Shown one piece after another: positions 1 to 4,923 of a DNA stretch of 7,483 nt. Both the position numbers and the translations under genes were made by a program. Within the stretch, counting starts at the first letter, position 1, and every line of letters begins with the position of its first letter. The notes under the pieces were generated by a model that saw only the letters and a program-made list of their open reading frames with translations, did not search any database and was not told where the DNA came from. Source of the stretch: Anaerolineaceae bacterium 46_22 (GTDB lineage: Bacteria; Chloroflexota; Anaerolineae; Anaerolineales; Anaerolineaceae); contig LGHA01000058.1 of the NCBI GenBank assembly GCA_001508595.1, positions 1-7,483 on the forward strand, in the 5' to 3' direction.

Positions 1-22
1 TAATAAAGACTGGAGGAAGAAC

Positions 23-142
23 ATGACAGAAAAACGCAGGAAGTACAGCAAGGAATTTAAGTTAGAAGCAATCCGGATGTATCAAAATGGGGAACGGTCA
101 ATAAAAATTTATGGATATTTAAGCTTCCGCTGCTATCCTTGA
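23..142 (+). pseudogene. IS3-family transposase OrfA, 5' fragment
   Basis: An ATG preceded by a good ribosome binding site (GGAGG at 12-16, 6 bases upstream) opens a 39-codon frame. Its first 27 residues begin MTEKRRKYSKEFKLEA and end NGERSI, the typical N-terminus of the helix-turn-helix OrfA protein of IS3/IS150-type elements, which binds the element ends during transposition. Intact OrfA is usually near 90-100 residues. Here similarity stops after about base 103, and the frame runs through unrelated codons to a TGA at 140-142, overlapping the end of the neighbouring minus-strand gene. No OrfB and no right terminal repeat are visible, so this is a dead remnant or one broken end of an element that continues left of the window. 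Family assignment is from recall of the N-terminal pattern. Confidence 0.7.
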
Positions 143-1360
143 TCTTGCTTCGTGAATAGCATCTTCAATTTGTCGAGTGTGTTCTTGTATATGCCTGATA
201 GAATTCAATATTTCCGTCCCCAATCGCCAATAACTTGCTTTTCTACGAGCAAAACTCTGATCCAGAAAAGCAACACTTGCGACGGTTTCCTTCAAACTTC
301 GTCTAAATTCTGCCATCAAATCATCTACTGTTGGGTACGTTGTCAGGGTTGCACGAATTCGAAAGAGCTGATCACCAGACCAGTCGTCCTGGAACCGTTC
401 CTGACCCGCCACAACATCGTTGATATAGGTATGCAATTCACGTTCATTATGGATCAGGTGAACCAGGGTTTCTTTTGCAGACCACTCATCCGGACCCGGA
501 GAGAAAGAGGCTTCCGCGTCGGTAACATCTGTCAGAACACCCTCCAGGGCTTCTAAAGATTTGGATATAAAATTCTCCAGTTCCTTGGCTAATTCCTCTG
601 ATGTTTCCGGTATATCCTCAAATTTTTGAGGTTTTGTATCAATCGAAAATGTCTTTTTTGTATTTTCGCGATAAGCAGTGACAGTGATCTCATCCCCTGC
701 AGCAAATTCCAACATCAAAGCTAACAATGCCCTGACCCCATCAATGGGTTGATTGTTTACAGCAACGATCACATCGCCTTTTTGAATGCCAGCCTGGTCA
801 GCGCCGTAACCAGGCACCAATTCCTTCACCTTTACACCTTTATTAACAGGAACATTTAGCTCTTCCAGTGCAGTCTTGGTCAGGTCCGATAAATCTTCTG
901 GATAAATGCCAATCAAAGGTCGCTCTACAAAGCGCAAATCCTTCCCCACTTCAAGGGTGGATTTCAAATTCTTAAGTCCCAGCGCCCATCCTTTGGATAT
1001 TTCCTCACGAGACTTTGCCCATTCATCGCCCTCGCCAATCCCTGAATGGCTGATCCTGACATTATGAAGATCTTCATCGTCAAGCGGTGTAATTGTTACA
1101 TCAACATCCGTCCAGCCTGGCTCATCCTTTCCAATCCATTTAAATGAAATCGCCTTTTCGGGAATCAGCCTGGTGAAGTGACCGCTTGCAAAATAGCCGC
1201 GATTCCAAACCAAATAAATCCAACCCCCTTCTTCAGGATTTGTTGTGGCAATATCACACAGCCATTCTCGTAAAGCCGTACTGGAAGTGAAAGCGCGATA
1301 AATTAATTCAACCGGGGCAGTGATTGTTTTCTCAAAAACAAAGGCTTTTTCAAGAGACAT
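119..1360 (-). CDS. Three-domain AHSA1/SRPBCC - PDZ - DinB fusion protein
   Basis: This 413-residue protein appears cytosolic, with no signal peptide or membrane segment. Residues about 4-140 are an AHSA1-type SRPBCC (START-like) domain, shown by the FEKTITAPVELIYRAF opening and the closing GWALGLKNLKSTLE helix; such domains bind hydrophobic ligands or act as Hsp90-cochaperone-like modules. Residues about 148-245 form a PDZ domain, with the peptide-groove region GVKVKELVPG and then AGIQKGDVIVAVNNQPI. Residues about 255-403 are a DinB-like four-helix bundle: PDEWSAKETLVHLIH and HIQEHTRQI supply the usual three-histidine metal site (probably H301, H390, H394). AHSA1 and DinB genes often sit side by side in genomes, but joining them through a PDZ domain is unusual. 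Two ATGs lie near the start. The one at 1360 is chosen because GGAGG sits 6 bases upstream; for the ATG at 1366 the same GGAGG would directly abut the start. The substrate is unknown. Confidence 0.88.
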   Translation of the reverse strand: MSLEKAFVFEKTITAPVELIYRAFTSSTALREWLCDIATTNPEEGGWIYLVWNRGYFASGHFTRLIPEKAISFKWIGKDEPGWTDVDVTITPLDDEDLHNVRISHSGIGEGDEWAKSREEISKGWALGLKNLKSTLEVGKDLRFVERPLIGIYPEDLSDLTKTALEELNVPVNKGVKVKELVPGYGADQAGIQKGDVIVAVNNQPIDGVRALLALMLEFAAGDEITVTAYRENTKKTFSIDTKPQKFEDIPETSEELAKELENFISKSLEALEGVLTDVTDAEASFSPGPDEWSAKETLVHLIHNERELHTYINDVVAGQERFQDDWSGDQLFRIRATLTTYPTVDDLMAEFRRSLKETVASVAFLDQSFARRKASYWRLGTEILNSIRHIQEHTRQIEDAIHEARSRIAAEA

Positions 1361-1366
1361 AAGCAT

Positions 1367-1371
1367 CCTCC
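1367..1371 (-). promoter_or_regulatory. Ribosome binding site deciding the start of the AHSA1-PDZ-DinB gene
   Basis: The minus strand reads GGAGG here. It touches the ATG at 1364-1366 with no spacing but lies 6 bases before the ATG at 1358-1360, a normal distance. The shorter product, starting MSLEKAFVFEK, is therefore preferred. Confidence 0.65.
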
Positions 1372-1404
1372 ATGAGGATAAAATTTGCAGTGTTATTGTA
1401 ATTA

Positions 1405-1433
1405 AGTATACCTTGATTGAAAATTTGCGACAA
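1405..1433 (-). promoter_or_regulatory. Sigma-70-type promoter for the AHSA1-PDZ-DinB gene
   Basis: On the minus strand TTGTCG (1433-1428, four of six matches to the -35 consensus) and TATACT (1410-1405, five of six matches to the -10) are separated by exactly 17 bases. Transcription would begin near 1398, giving a leader of roughly 38 bases before the ATG at 1360. Position, spacing and an otherwise AT-rich context support it; there is no experimental evidence. Confidence 0.5.
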
Positions 1434-1456
1434 CGAAGGTCTTTTATGCCCGGGCT

Positions 1457-1822
1457 TTAACCCCTTTGACGATCCCTAAAATAAATCATGGGGCCGCAAA
1501 CCAATACGCTGAGAAGCAGTCCAACATCTTCATATAAACCCATAATCACCGGAAATATTCCAGTCAGGTTGAACAGATATGGCAGGACAAGCAGCCTTGC
1601 AGGGCTTTTTCCTGTTCACATCATGATCCCAAGTATAAATACGGTGGTAGGGCAGGGCGTCAGACTAAAAGTAAGCGTATGAGGAAAATTGTGTCCAAAT
1701 AAATATACTGCATATGGATAGCCAATCATAACTATCAAATTTCTTCCAAATATCAAGATGTAATTATTCAAAGCTATTTTTTCAGATATTGAATAATTTT
1801 CTAAGCACCCATTAATTTGTGA
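1457..1822 (-). pseudogene. Decayed C-terminal part of a DUF6064-like membrane protein
   Basis: Reading the minus strand from about 1775 down to the TAA at 1457-1459 gives one continuous frame with hydrophobic helices. It contains a segment reading YLFGHNFPHTLTF, then PCPTTVFILG (cysteine codon at 1652-1654), and later LYEDVGLLL near the end. As recalled, DUF6064 proteins carry a GH-x-YP...PCPTT-[IV]-F-x-LG motif followed by a last helix with a similar EDLGLL pattern. The frame is interrupted by TGA at 1616-1618, just after ILGIMM, and reading resumes in the same frame. There is no plausible start; the frame opens after a TAG at 1823-1825, and the N-terminal helices of a full-length protein (about 200 residues) are absent. 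The function of DUF6064 is unknown. The call rests on motif recall, so the family name is less certain than the remnant itself. Confidence 0.55.
1762..1798. repeat. 10-bp perfect inverted repeat
   Basis: AATTATTCAA (1762-1771) and TTGAATAATT (1789-1798) are exact reverse complements separated by 17 bases. The pair lies about 120 bases before the MreB-like start and inside the open part of the decayed minus-strand frame. It could be an operator or a weak hairpin, but the arms are very AT-rich and a chance match is quite possible. Confidence 0.3.
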
Positions 1823-1919
1823 CTATGCGTCAGGCACAAGAAAAGGTATCATCTAAAAGATATTCGATTACAATTAAATGCGGATTTATTAACAATTCTG
1901 CAAATAACAGGAAGACATT

Positions 1920-2930
1920 ATGGCTGGATTATCACATGAACTTGGGATTGACCTGGGTACACTAAACACCAGGATAGCTGAAGGCAATAACATTCTGCTT
2001 CAGGAACCAACTATCGTCGCTATTTTGATGGAAGAATTAAAAATTGTAGAGATCGGACAGTCCGCCCTAGACATGTTAGGGCGCGTTCCTGAATCCATTG
2101 AGGTTGCCCGACCGATGCGCAATGGTGTTATTGCAGAATTTGAAATAACCGAAAATCTTCTCAGGTACATGGTTAGAAAAGTCACCGGGCGAATGCTTTT
2201 GTTCCGCCCAAAGTTGATGGTCACTGTCCCTTATGGCGTAACAAGTGTCGAAAGGCGTGCAGCCTATGAAGCTGGTCTTGGCGCTGGCAGCCGTGATGTC
2301 AACCTGATCCAGCAGCCGCTCGCAGGTGCGATCGGCATCGACCTGCCCATCGGCACCCCTACAGGAAACATGATCGTCTGCGTGGGCGGCGGGACAACCC
2401 AGGCAGCCGTGCTTGCCATGCACGGTATTGTTTCAGCAGATACCAGCCCCATAGCCGGGCTTAAGCTCGATGATGCGATCATCGATTATGTACGCAGAAA
2501 ATACGGCCTGATCATAGGGCAGCCAACCGCCGAGCAGCTCAAAATACGCATTGGCGCAGCAGTGGATCAGGATGAACAGGAAGCCATGGAGATCCAGGCG
2601 CAGGACCAGGTATCAGGGCTGCCAAAACCCGCAACACTGACCACCGATGAAATCGTAGAAGCACTGCAGCCACCACTTGAAGAAATTGCGAGCACAATTC
2701 GTCGCGTTTTAGAAAAGACACCACCCGAATTGATTTCCGACATTATTGATCGCGGCGTTGCACTGTGCGGCGGCACTTCCCTTCTGCGCGGCATTGACAG
2801 GTATCTGACCAAAGCATTGGGGATCCCTGCCTACCTGGTTGATAACCCCACGACATGCGTGGTTGAAGGTGCAGCGAAATCGTTTTCCATGCTTGAAGTT
2901 CTGAGCCGAAGTCTTCCACGAGGAATCTGA
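1920..2930 (+). CDS. mreB: MreB/Mbl-family actin-like protein with altered catalytic site
   Basis: This 336-residue protein aligns over its whole length with MreB, the filament-forming cytosolic actin homologue that organises cell-wall synthesis at the membrane. Visible landmarks are phosphate-1 loop GIDLGTLNT (9-17), ARPMRNGVIAEF (63-74), a hydrophobic membrane-contact loop RMLLFRP (91-97), LIGQ-type helix YGLIIGQPTAEQLKIRIG (195-212), LEKTPPEL (264-271) and adenosine loop GGTSLLRG (284-291). Key positions differ from canonical MreB: the EEP motif is QQP (131-133), the DIGGGTTE phosphate-2 loop reads CVGGGTTQ (154-161), and VGGDxMD is replaced by IAGLKLD (178-184). In known MreBs the Glu of EEP and the Asp of DIGGGT are needed for ATP hydrolysis, so this homologue may bind nucleotide but hydrolyse poorly. 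An AGGAAG site lies 5 bases before the ATG. A DUF6585-like membrane protein gene follows after 17 bp. It may be a paralogue beside a standard MreB elsewhere. Confidence 0.9.
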   Translation: MAGLSHELGIDLGTLNTRIAEGNNILLQEPTIVAILMEELKIVEIGQSALDMLGRVPESIEVARPMRNGVIAEFEITENLLRYMVRKVTGRMLLFRPKLMVTVPYGVTSVERRAAYEAGLGAGSRDVNLIQQPLAGAIGIDLPIGTPTGNMIVCVGGGTTQAAVLAMHGIVSADTSPIAGLKLDDAIIDYVRRKYGLIIGQPTAEQLKIRIGAAVDQDEQEAMEIQAQDQVSGLPKPATLTTDEIVEALQPPLEEIASTIRRVLEKTPPELISDIIDRGVALCGGTSLLRGIDRYLTKALGIPAYLVDNPTTCVVEGAAKSFSMLEVLSRSLPRGI

Positions 2931-2947
2931 TCGATCGAGGCTTTCCA

Positions 2948-3742
2948 ATGTCAGCTGAAAGTCCACACAAAATAATGAATGAAGAGAATGAGATAAGGGT
3001 TTTCTTTCCGAAAGACCACAATTTCAAACGATGGGTCATGCTTATTTCAGGTGGCTTGCTGATCCTGGCTGCTTCATTATTTCTGACTTTGATTGCGCTC
3101 AACATTTATACGAGCGTCCTCAGACATGGGCGTGCCGTTCTGCTAAATAAAATTACAGGCATATTCCCCATGCTGCTCATCTTGATACCAATTGGTCTTT
3201 TATTAATCTTGTGGGCGAAGAACCACTGGGAAGATCGCCTTATCCTGAACGAATCAGGGTTAGTCCAGAAAAAAGGGAAAAAAGAACAATCCTGGCTCTG
3301 GGATGAAACAGAAAAATTAGATACGATCATCACAGAAATTCGATTTGGGGGATCAGACGTTGCAACAAGGGTTAAGCTCCTGTTAACTGGCACGAATAAT
3401 AAAAAATGGCTGATTCGGAACCACTATGAAAATATTTTAAACCTTGTTGACCATATTCGGGAAAAAGTCCTGCCTGACCTTTATCATCAAGCAAAACAAA
3501 ATTTAGCATGCGATCAAGAAATTGAATTCCACGCTGGATTGTTTGCAGGCAAAGAAGGGCTAAGAATCGGCGATCAACAGATACCCTGGGATGAGCAAAT
3601 CATTTCACAAGTAAAAAGTAATAAATTGATCATTAAGGATCAAGAAAACCAGAAACCCTTATTCAAAACAAAACTCAAAAAAATCAAAAATCTTGATTTA
3701 TTATTATGCCTGGTTGAAAATCCCCCAGACCTCTCGATTTAG
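2948..3742 (+). CDS. Two-helix membrane protein of DUF6585 type with PH-like repeats
   Basis: This 264-residue protein has a short N-terminus and two membrane helices at about 28-55 and 70-91. Two similar beta-rich segments follow. The first (about 94-172) contains DRLILNESGLVQKKGK followed by SWLWDE, and the second (about 190-256) contains GKEGLRIGDQQIPWDEQ followed by NKLIIKD. The repeated pattern of 'GL-x(n)-W-[DS]-E' resembles DUF6585 proteins of Chloroflexota and Actinomycetota, which look like bacterial PH-type membrane-surface domains; their function is unknown. The start has CGAGG 7 bases upstream; a later in-frame ATG (codon 10) lacks such a site. It lies 17 bp after the MreB-like gene, suggesting co-transcription and perhaps a membrane partner for that filament protein, which is inference. 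Its TAG overlaps the stop of convergent rex by 3 bases within a 4-base gene overlap. Confidence 0.75.
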   Translation: MSAESPHKIMNEENEIRVFFPKDHNFKRWVMLISGGLLILAASLFLTLIALNIYTSVLRHGRAVLLNKITGIFPMLLILIPIGLLLILWAKNHWEDRLILNESGLVQKKGKKEQSWLWDETEKLDTIITEIRFGGSDVATRVKLLLTGTNNKKWLIRNHYENILNLVDHIREKVLPDLYHQAKQNLACDQEIEFHAGLFAGKEGLRIGDQQIPWDEQIISQVKSNKLIIKDQENQKPLFKTKLKKIKNLDLLLCLVENPPDLSI

Positions 3743-4365
3743 TCTTCACCCAAATAATACATCATCGTCTGTAACTGCAATACAGGATCGATATGCTGTG
3801 CATGTACCGTTTCGGGCAATATTAAAGAAACAGGTGCATAATTCAAAATTCCCTCGATCCCAGCCTTAACCATTCGGTCAGCAATTTGTTGGGCATATTC
3901 GGCGGGCACCGCAAGAACACCAATTTTTATGCCATGATGCTGAATTTCTTTTTCTAAATAATCAATATGCTGAATGGTGATAGATCCCACTTTAGTGCCA
4001 ACGAGTTTTGGATCAACATCAAACAAGAGCTTGATCTCTATCCCTCTTCTTGGAAAACCCTGATAACGCGTCAGGGCACGTCCCAGGTCCCCTGCGCCTA
4101 CCACAGCCACCTGCCAGATACGATCCAGGTTCAATATTTCCTGTAAAGCTTCAATCAGGCTGTAGATGGGATAACCCGATCCCTGCTTGCCAAAACCTCC
4201 AAAATAAGAAAGGTCTTTTCGTATTTGAGCGGCGGTTGTCCCAAGTCGTGCTGCCAGAACCCCGGAGGAAACGGTGTGCAGTCCCTCCTTTGCCATCAAA
4301 TTGAGACATTGTAAATAACGTGGTAAGCGGCCAATCACGATGTCCGGTACGACTTCTTTTGTCAT
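3739..4365 (-). CDS. rex: Redox-sensing transcriptional repressor Rex
   Basis: Rex is a cytosolic homodimeric repressor that senses the NADH/NAD+ ratio: NADH releases it from DNA and relieves repression of fermentation and respiration genes. This 208-residue protein has the usual length and layout. An N-terminal winged helix comes first, with IGRLPRYLQCL (11-21), TVSSGVLAARLG (31-42) and the signature QIRKDLSYFGGFGKQGSGY (47-65). A Rossmann domain follows, with the dinucleotide loop VVGAGDLGRAL (88-98), the acidic strand end FDVDP (115-119), LAVPAEYAQQIAD (151-163), GILNYAPV (172-179) and a domain-swapping C-terminal helix. The loop has Asp where most Rex proteins have Asn (GAGNLG), a mild change. 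An AGGA site lies 9 bases before the ATG. No TTGTGAA-N4-TTCACAA-like operator was found upstream, so self-regulation is not evident. It converges on, and slightly overlaps, the DUF6585-type gene. Confidence 0.95.
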   Translation of the reverse strand: MTKEVVPDIVIGRLPRYLQCLNLMAKEGLHTVSSGVLAARLGTTAAQIRKDLSYFGGFGKQGSGYPIYSLIEALQEILNLDRIWQVAVVGAGDLGRALTRYQGFPRRGIEIKLLFDVDPKLVGTKVGSITIQHIDYLEKEIQHHGIKIGVLAVPAEYAQQIADRMVKAGIEGILNYAPVSLILPETVHAQHIDPVLQLQTMMYYLGED

Positions 4366-4548
4366 TGAGCAGTATCCTGTATAATAGAATTTGTTTTACT
4401 TTGCATTTTAAGCGATCCTTAATGATTATACGTCAAGCCTGCAATGCCTGCTTCGGAAATTGGAAAAGGCTAATAAAATCTACGGTTCCTTTGGCAAAGT
4501 TGAGCTAAAATTATCATAACATCAGACAATAGATATACTGGAGGACCT

Positions 4549-4920
4549 ATGCGTGCAGGAAGAATCATTGCCTTTATTACTGCTGCGATTTTTATCATAT
4601 TAGCGTTTCTGTTTATTTTAGGTGGTTTAGATGATCAAGAGGGCGACTTACGATGGGTTATCGTGGGCATTATTGGGCTGGTAATTGGCTTTGTTCTGGT
4701 TTTTGTCGGGACAAAGCTCAGTCCGCCCGTTAAAACTGGCGACCAGGTGGTTAACCTGAATGTTGACCTTCCTGGTGAGGTGGGTATGGATACCATCAAA
4801 TGCCAATCTTGCGGCGCCCCACTCTCATCAGAAGATATCAAAATGGTTGCAGGTGCACCCGTTGTTGAGTGCCCCAATTGCGGTACAACCTATCAATTAA
4901 CCGAAGAACCAAAGTGGTGA
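4549..4920 (+). CDS. Small membrane protein with C-terminal zinc ribbon
   Basis: This 123-residue protein has no family I can name. Two hydrophobic helices are clear, about residues 5-25 and 36-55, with a short acidic loop between them (LDDQEGDLR). A polar linker follows, and then a four-cysteine zinc ribbon: CQSC at 85-88 and CPNC at 108-111, a spacing typical of rubredoxin-knuckle ribbons. The C-terminus is very probably cytosolic, because reduced zinc ribbons are usually there. A strong GGAGG (4540-4544) sits 4 bases before the ATG. The next gene, for the Cys-Ala-tailed membrane protein, begins only 3 bases after its stop, which implies translational coupling and a shared role. It could be an assembly factor or metal-sensing partner of that protein; nothing in the sequence decides this. 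Confidence 0.85.
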   Translation: MRAGRIIAFITAAIFIILAFLFILGGLDDQEGDLRWVIVGIIGLVIGFVLVFVGTKLSPPVKTGDQVVNLNVDLPGEVGMDTIKCQSCGAPLSSEDIKMVAGAPVVECPNCGTTYQLTEEPKW

Positions 4921-4923
4921 GTT

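Larger units (their letters stand above)
1361..1919. other. Gene-poor region between divergent genes
   Basis: This 559-base stretch separates the minus-strand AHSA1-PDZ-DinB gene from the plus-strand MreB-like gene. It holds the promoter and ribosome binding site of the former, the remnant of a DUF6064-like gene on the minus strand, and, in the last 100 bases, the start signals of the MreB-like gene. The last part includes an AGGAAG ribosome binding site at 1909-1914, but no convincing promoter was found for that gene. A 64-codon plus-strand frame at 1488-1682 lies opposite the remnant and looks like its shadow. No RNA gene or repeat array is visible. Confidence 0.6.

Noticed and set aside
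152..556. 134-codon plus-strand frame opposite the AHSA1-PDZ-DinB gene
   Set aside because: It is the shadow of the DinB-domain coding region; the protein has no recognisable pattern and no ribosome binding site.
1488..1682. 64-codon plus-strand frame in the intergenic region
   Set aside because: The opposite strand reads as the DUF6064-like remnant with clear motifs; this frame has no ribosome binding site and no domain character.
1817..1839. TTGTG...CACAA inverted repeat as a Rex operator before the MreB-like gene
   Set aside because: The half-sites are 13 bases apart instead of 8 and the AA/TT inner bases of the Rex consensus are missing, so it does not fit a Rex site.
1846..1874. Possible promoter for the MreB-like gene (GTATCA, 17 bases, TACAAT)
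   Set aside because: The -10 is acceptable but the -35 matches only three of six bases; too weak to list.
4366..4548. Promoters and Rex operator in the rex/zinc-ribbon divergent region
   Set aside because: TATTAT (minus strand) and TATACT (plus strand, 4534-4539) occur, but their -35 partners or leader lengths are poor, and no Rex-type palindrome is present.
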